From Galerina marginata (Eukaryota > Basidiomycota > Agaricomycetes > Agaricales > Galerinaceae): a DNA stretch of 64,000 nt. Below the pieces are notes generated by a model. It was not told the origin of the DNA and ran no database searches. It was given only the letters and a program-made list of their open reading frames with translations. Position numbers and translations under genes: made by a program. Location: the NCBI GenBank assembly GCA_023014335.1, contig JAECYW010000033.1, forward strand, positions 310,001 through 374,000, written 5' to 3'. Below, piece after piece: positions 13,113 to 23,105 of the stretch (its first letter is position 1; each line of letters begins with the position of its first letter).

Positions 13113-13350
13113 CGCCTCTTTAAATTTAAGCCTTCCTATTGGTCGCATCAATGATCGTCATTTTTATTCCCATATTTAATCCAGTACGATCTCGATTTTT
13201 TCAGTTCCTCACTTTCCTCTCGAAACCTCCCTGCCAACCAAATTTCTTCCTCGCTCCCTCTACAACGACCATACTTCCGTTCCTCTTCTTGTGCCCACTC
13301 CCTTCGTCCCAGCCTGAATTCCCGTCTGTCCTCGCCTTTTCTCAGATGCA

Positions 13351-13464
13351 GACGCTGTCCCCGTTGGTTTTCACGGGATTTCCTGATGTACACAACTGCC
13401 ACCATAATATACCTCGGCTTTGACCCATGAAATCCTCTCAGCTATTTCTTCGAGGGATAGCGTC
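13351..13464 (+). ncRNA. Candidate structured RNA element, type I, unit 1
   Basis: Closing stem GACGCTGTCCC (13351-13361) with GGGATAGCGTC (13454-13464), 11 pairs including one G-U. The core retains TTTGACCCATGAAA. Confidence 0.6.
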
Positions 13465-13709
13465 GCTTGTAGAAAGACAGGCGTTGATGCACTATTTTTT
13501 CCCCATGTCTTCAGAGGGATACATGCGTTCGCGGTGTGCAAGCCAACACACATAGCTGTCATTATGCTTCGCGATGTTCTCCGCTCTCATGCTTCTGCTC
13601 GTATGTGAAGTATTTTCCGCTTGAATCCCATCTAGGCCGAGAGCAGCAACTCTCGTAAGAACGCTTTGCTACATGCCATCGTCGCATTTTCCCCAGATGT
13701 ACACTTCCT

Positions 13710-13827
13710 CGCTGCTTAAGCCGCCTTGATCATGACTTTCCTGGTGTACAAGGGCAGAGCATGCAGCCCATGCCTCGACCTTGACCCATGAATGCACGGT
13801 CCCGTTCAAACGATCGGTTGGGCAGCG
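13710..13827 (+). ncRNA. Candidate structured RNA element, type II, unit 1
   Basis: Closing stem CGCTGCTT (13710-13717) with GGGCAGCG (13820-13827), including two G-U pairs. The core has CTGGTGTAC and TTGACCCATGAA; the inner hairpin holds GCATGCAGCCCATGC. The 5' arm is diverged from other type II members. Confidence 0.5.
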
Positions 13828-14355
13828 TCGCCTGCAGGGAAAAATTGATGGACTTCGCTCGCCCCCCACGCTCGTTCAGCTTTGGGACTACAAGCTTTGA
13901 CGGTTCCTCGGACTTCTCGCGCCTTTTGCACGATGGTTTTGTTATGCTTTTGCCTACCGTTCACCTACCTCCGCATCCATAGATCGTCATGCTTATGCTT
14001 ATGACTGAACGCCCATTAACGGTACCCCACCCCACCACGCTCTCCCTTCTTTTATCCGAGACACCCATCAAGTCCGAGGCTTTCTTTTACGCGATTTGAG
14101 GGAGGTTACAAAGTCCAGTCATCCTTCGACGACTGGCTGATCTCTCGTGCTGCCCATGCCTAATTTTCTCTAGCCCTAGCATCAGCTGAAGAAGCACTTA
14201 CTTATGTCGACACTGAGGCTCGTTATTCTTTCTCATTTTTTCTCTTCACTATTACCAGAACGCCTCTTGATCTCACGAGAAGACTCCTCCTAGAAAGACT
14301 TCTTATCCCCCCCTGGGCTCTATCTCGCTCTATATCTTCCCTGGAGACGCCCAGT

Positions 14356-14471
14356 CACCGCTTCTCTCCACCGCTCCGATCTACCTTTTCTGGTCGGCGA
14401 GGCCACAGCATGTCCATGCCGCGGCCTTGACCCACGAAAATAAGTTGATCGTGCACTGTAGCGAAGCGGTG
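14356..14471 (+). ncRNA. Candidate structured RNA element, type III, unit 1
   Basis: Closing stem CACCGCTTC (14356-14364) with GAAGCGGTG (14463-14471), 9 perfect pairs. Core TTTTCTGGTC ... TTGACCCACGAAAAT; inner hairpin GAGGCC...GGCCTT closing GCATG/CATGC. Confidence 0.65.
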
Positions 14472-15738
14472 CGTTCTGATTAGGTCGTTCCAGTTTTCTC
14501 TGGATACCGTGTCCTGTCCGAAGTCTTGAACTGTATGAACCACCCAACCCAACGAAACTGGAACATTTCAGCAATCTGCTCAGAAGGCTAAACTGCTTCA
14601 ATTATTTCTTTGCCTATAAGTGGACGAGCATTCCATCCATCCAGGATGCAAGCCAGCTCCGGAGACTGTTCATTGACTTCAAATGTTCCAATTGTCCAAC
14701 TTGAAAGAATGCCTACTTACGAACCTTCACCTTTGGTTTCATTTTCATTCTCGACTGTGATCAGCAAAATCTGGACAAGACCGAAGTGAGCAATGTCAGT
14801 TTGTATTGAACATATATAAACCAATGTAGCTGCCGGAAAAAAATTCGATTGATAAATCCTACACCCTCGTGAAACCCATGGCGTCCTTTTAAGTAGCGAA
14901 AATATGCGAGGAAAAGAGCAAAGAAGGTTGACGAAAAACAAAGTACGAGATGGGCATTCCGTTTATGAGTGCGTTCAGTGACACCGACATACTTGCTGTG
15001 TTATTGGAGAATTTGATATATCGGTATTTGATAATTCTGCAGCTGCACATCTCGTTGAATTTGCGAATTGCTGGTCAAGGTTGAGCGGGTGATGCTGGAA
15101 TCAAAGTGCATGCCGGTTCTGCCGAGACGGCTCTCTAAATTTAAATCTTCCTATTGGCCGCATCAATGATCGTCTTTTTTTCGTTCCCACCTGAATCCAG
15201 CCACGACCTTGACACACCTCCCAGTGCTCCCACTCTCCGTCTTTTCCTTGGACTTTCCTCTCGATGGAATCTCTTCCACCGATTCGAATTCATGATCGGC
15301 GTCCAGACTCCTCCCTTCACAGAGTCAGCACCATGATAGTAATCCTCCATGATCTCACGTCGCGATCGGCTGCTCCATCTTTCTCTAAATCGCCTTGATG
15401 CTTGTATCTCTCCCCTCTTTCGACGATGTCTGACTGAGCGTTCTTCCTTCCGCAGCCTCGGAACGCAACTGGCCGGAGGGCAGAAACATCGAAAACACCC
15501 TCTTTCCAGCTACGAAACATACAATCACCGTCTGAGAGGTATGTACACAAGCAAGCCCTCCTTCCACATCGCTTTCTCATCCTTGTCGAGTCTAGAAACA
15601 ACCGGCTCGCAATAATAAAGGCTATTGTACACATGTACTTGGGCAGATCGCTACGTGTTTCCTGATTGTCATTCTTCTCCTTCAATTTCCTTCCTTCGGA
15701 CCCTTCTCCATACGTTGTTGCGCCTTTTCTTGAAATGC

Positions 15739-15855
15739 CGACGCTGTCCCGCTGCTCATCACCGATTCTCCTGGTGTACCCACTGCCAGGCTATAACTTG
15801 CCTTGGCTTTGACCCATGAAAATGTGAACGTATGGAACCAGAAGGGACAGCGTCG
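15739..15855 (+). ncRNA. Candidate structured RNA element, type I, unit 2
   Basis: Closing stem CGACGCTGTCCC (15739-15750) with GGGACAGCGTCG (15844-15855), 12 perfect pairs. Core CTCCTGGTG ... TTTGACCCATGAAAAT. Confidence 0.7.
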
Positions 15856-16382
15856 CCTGCAGAAAAGACGGGCATCGCTCTGCCTTTTTCTTGTTCTCAT
15901 TTTACGGATAGCATGTGCATTCGCAGCATACAAGCCAACAAGGCTGTGATCATGATCACAACTTTCCGTTTTTTGCATTTTGAAATGACTGTGTCATGAT
16001 CCTGCTTTTATGCGAATTGTTACAGCCTGCAATTCCAACTAGGAGCAGGGCAGCAACCTGAATTGGCTGCGTTATACTTTTATTCGACGCCATCTTGGAC
16101 AACAAGCTGATTTACAGGTCATCCAGGTCCGGGATTATCTTCTCGCCGTTTGATCCTTCAAAAGGTAATTACGTTCACATGCAAACGTTCATTCCAATCT
16201 GTTGTCTTATATCATCGCCATCATCTCCAGAAATGCCAGCGCGTAAGAACAAAGCTGCTCCGATTATTTATTACCTTGCAGGTAGCCACACGCTCCTTCT
16301 CCTCGACCTTTCCTTTTACTCATCATCAAACACCCTTCCTTCGTGCCTATCGCGACCAATCATTAACTCTGCCTATATGGAC

Positions 16383-16515
16383 ACGCTTGCCCGCTGCGTC
16401 GAGCCGACCTAACTTTTCTGGTGTACCAGCCCAGAGCATCCGTGCCATGCGTTGGCCCTGACCCATGGAAATAAATGTTTTCAGTTCGATGCTCTGATTT
16501 CGCGGTGGGCAGCGT
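16383..16515 (+). ncRNA. Candidate structured RNA element, type II, unit 2
   Basis: Closing stem ACGCTTGCCC (16383-16392) with GGGCAGCGT (16507-16515), nine pairs with one bulged T. Core TTTTCTGGTGTACC ... CTGACCCATG. Very similar to the unit 3 member. Confidence 0.6.
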
Positions 16516-16664
16516 CTTCTGCAGGAAAACAAAATGATGGACGTCACCCTGTCGCGTTTTTTTCCCCCTGACTTCGTTATGCCTTTCCGACTTCTTACCT
16601 ATCTCGCATCCGTATCTCGCATCTCATTGAGCATCGCTCCACACCTTTCCTGGAAACGCACAAC

Positions 16665-16781
16665 CACCGCTTCTCTCCTCTGCTCCGATCTCCCTTTTCT
16701 GGTCAGCAAGGTCACAGCATGTCCATGCCGCGGCCTTGGCCCCACGAAAATAAGGTGACTACGTAACGTTGAGAAGCGGTG
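16665..16781 (+). ncRNA. Candidate structured RNA element, type III, unit 2
   Basis: Closing stem CACCGCTTCTC (16665-16675) with GAGAAGCGGTG (16771-16781), 11 perfect pairs. Core TTTTCTGGTC and CACGAAAAT, with inner GCATG/CATGC. Confidence 0.7.
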
Positions 16782-18079
16782 TGTTTTAATTGGGTCGTTC
16801 CAGTTTTCTCTGAATACCGTGTCCTTTCCGACGACTTAGGTCTCTATTCACCACCCGGCCTAACGAGGCTGGGACGTTTTCGCGACCTGCTCTAAATACT
16901 GAGTTAAAGTATTCTTTGCCTAAGATTGGACGAACATTCCAGCCAGGATGCGTACCCGTGACGGAGGCCGTTTATTGACTTAAAATGTGCCACTGTCTAG
17001 CTTGAAAGAGAGCCTACTTACGAACCTTAGCTTCATCGTTTTCACTTCCATTTTCGACTGTGGTCAGAGAGACCTGGACAAGACCGAGTCACTACGTCCC
17101 CGAGTTCCGGTGAGCGAGGACGGTTTGTATTGAACATATGAACGGATGTAGCTGCCGGAAAAAAAATTGACGTGATCGATACTATATTTGAAAAACCCAT
17201 CCTGTGATTCCTGTCCCACTAAATAGCGGACTCATATGCGAGGAAAAGAGCACAGAAGGTTGATGAAAAACAAAGTACGAGATCGGCATTCCGTTTACGA
17301 GTGCGTTCAGTGACACTGACATACTTGCTGTGTTATTGGAGAATTTGATAATTCTGCAGCTGCACATGTCGTTGAATTTGCGAATTGCTGGTCCAGGTTG
17401 AGCGCCGAGCGGGTGATGGTGGAATCAAGGTGAATGAAATGAGTAGCATGCCGGTTCTGCCGAGACGCCTCTCTAAATTTAAATCTTCCTATTGGCTGCA
17501 TCAATGATCGTCATTTTTTCGTTCCCACTGCACACACCTCCCAGTGCTCCCACTCTCCGTCTTTTCCTTGGACTTTCCTCTCGATGGAATCTCTGCCACC
17601 GATTCATGATCGGCCTTCTTTCTCGTTCTTCTTAATTCCAATGCGACCAGACTCCTCCTCTTCACCGTAGATTCGGCATCATGATGGCAATCCTCCATAA
17701 TCTCGCAACGGCTGTTCCCTCGTTCTCAAGTTCACCTTGATGCTTGTCTTTCTCTCCTTTTTCGATGATTTCTGACTGAGCGTTCTTCCTTCCGCAGCTT
17801 CGGAACACAACTGGGCCGAGGGCAGAAACATCGAAAACACCCTCTTTCCAGCTACGAAACGTACAATCACGGTCTGAAAGGTACGCACACAAGCAAACGC
17901 TCGTTCTACATCGATTTCTCATCCTTGTCAAGTCTAGAAACAACCGGCTCGCAATAATAAAGACTATTGTACACGTGCACTTGGGCAGATCGCTACGTGT
18001 TTCCTGATTGTCGTTCTTCTCCTTCAACTCCCTTCCTTCGGCCCCTCTCCATTCGTTGTTGCGCCTTTTCTTGAAATGC

Positions 18080-18197
18080 CGACGCTGTCCCGTTGCTCTT
18101 CACCGATTCTCCTGGTGTACTCACCGCCAGGCCATAATATGCCTCGGCTTTGACCCATGAAAATATCGCCACGAAGTGACTGCAACGGACAGCGTCG
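18080..18197 (+). ncRNA. Candidate structured RNA element, type I, unit 3
   Basis: Longest closing stem of the family: CGACGCTGTCCCGTTGC (18080-18096) with GCAACGGACAGCGTCG (18182-18197), 16 pairs and one bulged C. Core CTCCTGGTGTAC ... TTTGACCCATGAAAAT. Confidence 0.7.
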
Positions 18198-18773
18198 CCT
18201 GTAGGAAAGACGGGCATCGCTCTACCTTTTCTCGTTCTCCCTTTACGGATAGCATGTGCATTCGCAGCATACAAACCAACAAGGCTGCGATCATGATCAC
18301 AGCTTCGCGACGTTCTAGCGCCTTTTTAAACGTCTGTGCTATACTTTTGCTCTTATGCGAACTTTTGCAGCCTTCAATCCCTGTAGGACGAGGGCAGCGA
18401 CATTAAATTTAAAGGCGCTGCGTTATACTTGCATTCAACGATCAGTACGCTCTTTCCACGCCACTCTCCTTTGACGAACTAGCTGATCCAGACGTTTCCC
18501 AGGTCTGCTATTATCCACTTTCCAATTCAACCTTTAAAAGGTACTAAAAGGTATGTTCACATGCAAACGTTCATTCCAATTTGTCTTCTTACATTATTAT
18601 TGCCATTATCTCCAGAAACGCCTGCGTGGAAGAGCAAAGCTGCTCCCATTATCTATTACCTCGCAGGTAGCCACATGCTTCTTCTCCTCGACCTTTCCTT
18701 CTGCTCATCATCAAGCACCCTTCCTCATGCCTATCGCGATCGCGACCAATCGTCATCTGTCCCCTATAAGGAC

Positions 18774-18899
18774 ACGCTTCCCCGCTGCGTCGAGCCGACC
18801 TAACTTTTCTGGTGTACCAGACCAGAGCATCCGTGCCATGCGTTGGCCCTGACCCATGAAAATGGATATTTTCTCCTCTGATGTTGCGGTGGGAAGCGT
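18774..18899 (+). ncRNA. Candidate structured RNA element, type II, unit 3
   Basis: Closing stem ACGCTTCCC (18774-18782) with GGGAAGCGT (18891-18899), 9 perfect pairs. Where other type II members have T-GCCC/GGGC-A, both arms have changed here (TCCC/GGGA), so pairing is kept. Confidence 0.68.
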
Positions 18900-19048
18900 C
18901 TTCTGCAGGAAAGCAAAATGATGGATGTCACTTTGTTGCGTTTTTTTCCCCATGACTTTGTTATGCCCTTGCCGGATGCTCACCTACCTCAGCATCTACT
19001 AGTAGCTCGCCTTGTTTATTCGTATCGTCTTCCCTCGAAACGCGTAAT

Positions 19049-19154
19049 CACCGCTGCCCTGCTCCGATCCAATTTTTCTGGCCATCGAGGCCGCAGCATA
19101 CCCATGCCGCGGCCTTGGCCCATGAAAATAACATGAATGTTTCGGGGAGCGGTG
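19049..19154 (+). ncRNA. Candidate structured RNA element, type III, unit 3
   Basis: Closing stem CACCGCT (19049-19055) with AGCGGTG (19148-19154), extended by CCC/GGG after one mismatch. Inner hairpin GAGGCCGCAGCAT ... ATGCCGCGGCCTT. Confidence 0.6.
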
Positions 19155-20488
19155 TGTGTAAGTCGTTCCAGGTAATTCGCTCCGTGTCCGAAGTCTTGTG
19201 GACGCTGTTCCATTTCTCTACCCTTGTTCAATTGGCTACACTTTCTGTTGTGTATGCGTCATTGTTTCCGCTGCTTGCCTCACGATATTCATGGATCTAG
19301 CTGCGGCTGTTTAGATGTCATCTGTGAAAGTACTCGTCTACATCTCTACCGAAAATGTTGTCAGTCCTCAGGTCAGTCCAGTCCTTATTGGAATTTTGTA
19401 CACAACTGATGTTCTTAAATTTCAGCCGGAAGCACGGTTTCGCTTTCATTAGGGCACTAATACCTCGATACTCAATTGTTTCCTGAAGTCAGAACGGCCA
19501 GGATTCCTGTACGTGCATTTCACAGTGTCTGATCCAGCACTTCGTACTATATGCATAGGTGTAACGCGGACCCTACAAGACCTAGAGATGCGACTAATGC
19601 AAGATACAGGATAGTAGAACTGTAGTAGGGCACTTCAGTTGTAAAGAAGCACGTCCCTCACCAACTGCCTGAAACCAAAGCGCAGTTCCATGGTGGAAGT
19701 CTGAATCGCGCGTCGCTGCAATATGATACGGAATGTCTGGATTTTGATTGTCACGGTGTGTAACCCTCCGGAGGTTGTGAGATGGTGCTTGACAATAGTG
19801 CACTCAATGCCATCTATGCAGTGGAAGGATGTAATCGAGTTGCTGGTTGAGTGGGTGATGGGGCAAGTTCTGCCGAATCTGTCTGTCTAAATTTAGGTTT
19901 TTTTGTTCTTGATCGCAATCTCATTCCCACGGCCGCTCACCCTCCTCTCATGCCACATCCATTCCATCCTGATTCCTTCCTCTCATCTCTGGTCGTGACT
20001 CCCCTCTCGATGGATCTCTGCCGACAAACTAGACTTCCTGCCTCCCTCCAAAAGGGACCAGACTCGTCCTCCTACTCCTCATAGTAGATCCGCCATGGCG
20101 ACCGTTCATAGTCCTTTTTCCAATTTAAATTGACCTCGACGGTAGTTTATTGTGCCTACGACGAGGATCCCTACTGAACGGCCTTCATGTTGCGGCCCTT
20201 ATTCACAACTGGGATGAGGAAAGCAACTTTTAGAGGGCAGCATGGTCACCCGCATTCAAGTCCCAGCCACAAAATGTGCGATTACCGTCTGAAAGGTACG
20301 CTCACATGAGCCTCCATCCCACATCGCTTTCTTATCCCTGTCAAGTCTAGAAATGACCAGCTCGGAAGGATAAAGATAGCTTTGGACACGCGCTCAGACA
20401 GGCTGGATCGTCGTTCCTGTCCTGTTCTTATTAACCCACTCCCTTCTTCCCCATTTCTGTCCATACTCGTGCCTTTTCTTGAGATGCA

Positions 20489-20605
20489 GACGCTGTCCTG
20501 CTACTTTTCACCCGATTTTCCTGGTGTGCTCATTTCCAGGTCATAATATGCCTCGGCTTTGACCCATGAAAATATAGAGGTTATGAAAAGCCAATGGACA
20601 GCGTC
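20489..20605 (+). ncRNA. Candidate structured RNA element, type I, unit 4
   Basis: Closing stem GACGCTGTCC (20489-20498) with GGACAGCGTC (20596-20605), 10 perfect pairs. Core ATTTTCCTGGTG ... TTTGACCCATGAAAAT. Confidence 0.68.
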
Positions 20606-21116
20606 ACCTGTAGAAAATGCGGGCATGGCTCCGCCTTTTCTTGTTCGCTTTTTACGGATGCTATGTGCATTCGCAGAGTGCATGCCAAGATGGCTGTGAA
20701 AATGGTCACAGTTTCGCGATCTTTTCGTGCTTTTAGAAATGACTCTGTTGCTCTTGTGCTCGTATAGCAGTAACCCTGAAATGGCTGCGTTATACTGGCA
20801 TCGACGCCATCTTCGTTCGTTCCACTCCTCTCCTTCGACGAACGAGCTGATTTACATGTCATCCAGGTCTGCGATTATCCTCTCTCTGGTTTAACTTCCA
20901 AGCGGTACGTTCACATTCAAATGCTCCTTTCAATTCTTAAACCATCATTAACATCATCTCCTGACAGCACAAGCCCGCAAGAAAAAAGCAGCTGCGACCC
21001 ATTAGCACTACAGGTCATCACCCGCTCCCCACTGTCGTTTCATTCCTTGCATACGTCGTCAAACACCCTTCCTTCCTCCCTATCGCGAGCCATCGTCACC
21101 TTTCCCCGAGCTGGAC

Positions 21117-21235
21117 ACGCTTGCCCGCTGCCTCAAGTTGACATAACTTGTGTAGTGTACCAGGCGAGAGCATACGGCCCATGCCTCGACCTCGACACAT
21201 GAAAATGATATCGAGGATTTCTGGGTGGGCAGCGT
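21117..21235 (+). ncRNA. Candidate structured RNA element, type II, unit 4
   Basis: Closing stem ACGCTTGCCC (21117-21126) with GGGCAGCGT (21227-21235), one bulged T. The core is altered (the TTTTC arm is replaced by ACTTGTG), while CATGAAAAT is kept. Confidence 0.55.
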
Positions 21236-21733
21236 TGCCCGCAGGGAAAAAAGATAGACCTCGGTCTGCATCCGCTCTCTCATTCCGCTTTCGGACTTCA
21301 AATTTTGGCGGATCTGCGGCCTTCTCGTGCTTTTTGCACGATGACTTTTGTTACATATGCCCTTGCCGGGCGCTCGTCTATGTCCGTATCATTGGCCCTA
21401 TTCGCCCCTAGCTTGAGGCGAATGAATGATCTCTATGCTAGGGATACCCTTCAACAATTACCACAGCACTCTTTTCTTCGACGACTAAGCTAGACTCACG
21501 CGCTGCCCAGGTCTAATATTCCCCCAGCGCGAGAAACTGCTTGAAGGGGCTGTTACCCACCTGCGTAAGCCGTCCTTCGTTGTTGTTTCGCGCCCCGCTA
21601 GCTTATCACCAGAACGCTTCTAGATTACATGAGAAAACTCTTGCCTGAACTACCTCCTACCTCATCAACCCCACATCTGGGCTCTGTCTCGACGCGCACG
21701 CACCCCACTTCTTTCCTGGACATGCACGCTAAC

Positions 21734-21850
21734 CGCACCGCTGGCCCCTGCGCTCCGATCCACCTTTTCTGGTCAGAAAGGCGACGGCATGCCCATATCT
21801 CGTCCTTCGCCCACGAAAATGCGCATTTCGGCCCGCAAGAAAGCGGTGCG
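21734..21850 (+). ncRNA. Candidate structured RNA element, type III, unit 4 (first)
   Basis: Closing stem CGCACCGCT (21734-21742) with AGCGGTGCG (21842-21850), 9 perfect pairs. Core TTTTCTGGTC ... CCCACGAAAAT; the inner hairpin is weaker than in other copies. Confidence 0.62.
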
Positions 21851-21966
21851 TCTAAGTCTTTCCAGTTATCTCATCCGTATCCGTGTCTCGGGGGACTGCT
21901 TGTACCACCCAGGCTCCGCCTCTATAAGCACACACTTCACCTCTTCTCCGGAGCCGTACACTCACT

Positions 21967-22083
21967 GCACCGATCCCTTCATTCGATCCGATCCAACTTT
22001 TCTGGTGGTCAATAGGGCCCCAGCATGTGCCTATGCCGCGGCCTTGCCTATGAAAATAAGGCGGATCTGGCTTGCATCGGTGC
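21967..22083 (+). ncRNA. Candidate structured RNA element, type III, unit 4 (second)
   Basis: Closing stem GCACCGAT (21967-21974) with ATCGGTGC (22076-22083). Relative to the GCACCGCT/AGCGGTGC members, one C-G pair has become A-T with both arms changed. This is a compensatory change. Confidence 0.66.
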
Positions 22084-22660
22084 GTCTGAGTCGTTCCAGT
22101 TATTTCATCCCGTGTCTTGGGGACGCCGTTCTCATCCTTCTACCCTATCAAATTGGCTACATTCTCATCTGTATATGCCTTTTTATCGCCTCCCTGCTCG
22201 CCTCGTGATATTCATGGATTTAGCCTGGGCTGTTCATCGCCGTATGTCAAATACATTTCCGTTGAAGATGTTGTCAATTTTCAGGTCAGTCCATCGGAAT
22301 TTTTGTATACAACGCAGCTTCTTGCATTTCAGCCGGCAGTACGCTTTCGCTTTTTAAGCGGCTCACAAAATCAAATCTACCAGGCAAATTACATACAGGG
22401 GTGTCTTGCAAATGTGCACTTGGAGGACGGGACAGGAATAGTTGGCAGGGTATAGCGGACGAAAGTGACGCCGCTACTCCTGCGCGCTTTATCTTTATTG
22501 ACGGCTTCAACCAGGCCCAGGGGTTACTGAAAGACTCGAAGACCGTATTCCACCGAGGTGAAGAACTAACAACCCAGTATCTTATCAACCCAAGGAAGGC
22601 GCACAAGGGGATAATTACGATAGAAGCCGATGGGCTTGAGGTGTCGTGATGAAGATTCGA

Positions 22661-22935
22661 CCAAGCATGCCTCGACTCAGGTTCAAGTATCATAATCATG
22701 TAGAATACTCTTAACTTTTGATTGATACTTTTCGGACCTGCTTGCATGAATTCAGGGATAGGATTACGGCGGATGAGTATGCGTGGAGACTTGCTGGGTA
22801 GATCAACAGCTCGTGAACAGGCCAGGGGCATTGAAGGGTTTATTATCATTTACATTCTGTAGTTAAAAGACGAGTACTGTCGGAAACACGAAAAGTACAA
22901 TAGGTGAATCTCTGGAATAGTTCCACTTTACTTGC
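22661..22935. other. Junction between array 1 and duplicated NACHT 3' sequence
   Basis: No gene is seen. The sequence close to the NACHT fragment resembles the flank after NACHT copy 3 (about 10030-10120). Confidence 0.4.
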
Positions 22936-23012
22936 TCAATGTCCCTCGTGTTCTACCCTAGCCAGGTATCGGGTGATTTCTCGCTTGACTACCCTTTTTA
23001 TATAAGGGCGCT
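22936..23012 (-). pseudogene. 3'-end fragment of a fifth NACHT gene
   Basis: The complement encodes KRVVKREITRYLARVEHEGH and a stop (22936-22938). This matches the C-termini of the complete copies (KKAVRREIARYLARVEQEGN in copy 3). Only this tail is left; upstream sequence does not continue the gene, and the intact stop of copy 4 lies about 100 bases further on. It is a remnant of duplication that marks the left edge of the copy 4 segment. Confidence 0.75.
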
Positions 23013-23105
23013 TCCACTTTCTTCCAGTCCCGCAGCCTGCACGGATACCCCTCATGAGAAATAGCCTGCCAATCCAACTTTTAGAGGCTACAAAACCCAA
23101 CACAT

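Larger units (their letters stand above)
13113..15127 (+). repeat. Tandem array unit 1
   Basis: First of seven related units. It opens with the head motif TAAATTTAA (13121), followed by 'cctattgg' and 'gcatcaatgatcg'. It carries one structured element each of type I, II and III (13351, 13710, 14356). The stretch after 14500 aligns with the end of unit 2. The open frames in the unit are not conserved in frame between units, because indels are often not multiples of three, which argues against protein coding. Strand is assigned from recurring GT..AG intron-like signals in the family. Confidence 0.75.
15128..17465 (+). repeat. Tandem array unit 2
   Basis: The head TAAATTTAAA at 15136 is followed by 'cttcctattggccgcatcaa'. 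The motif TTGAGCGGGTGATG lies at 15081-15094, upstream. Elements of types I, II and III are at 15739, 16383 and 16665. Intron-like signals: a donor near 15537 (GTATGT) with an acceptor ending CTAG near 15595, and a donor at about 16165 with an acceptor ending CTCCAG near 16231. Both pairs recur in other units. Confidence 0.75.
17466..19600 (+). repeat. Tandem array unit 3
   Basis: The head TAAATTTAAA at 17474 is nearly identical to unit 2, and the first 600 bases are the most similar pair in the array. Elements are at 18080, 18774 and 19049. The tail (about 19280-19580) has a 'gaaaatgttgtcag' segment and an intron-like GTCAGTCC...ATTTCAG, shared with the ends of units 4 and 7. Confidence 0.75.
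19881..22660 (+). repeat. Tandem array unit 4
   Basis: The head TAAATTTAG is at 19888. The unit has four elements (20489, 21117, 21734, 21967). An intron-like segment runs from the donor near 20296 to an acceptor ending CTAG near 20350, and another from about 20905 to about 20968. The tail at 22200-22650 is the fullest end module and aligns with 33035-33430, but not in a shared reading frame. It is followed by duplicated NACHT 3' sequence. Confidence 0.72.

Noticed and set aside
22401..22649. Possible protein ending array unit 4 (82 codons)
   Set aside because: The aligned end of unit 7 uses a different frame and its translation is unrelated.
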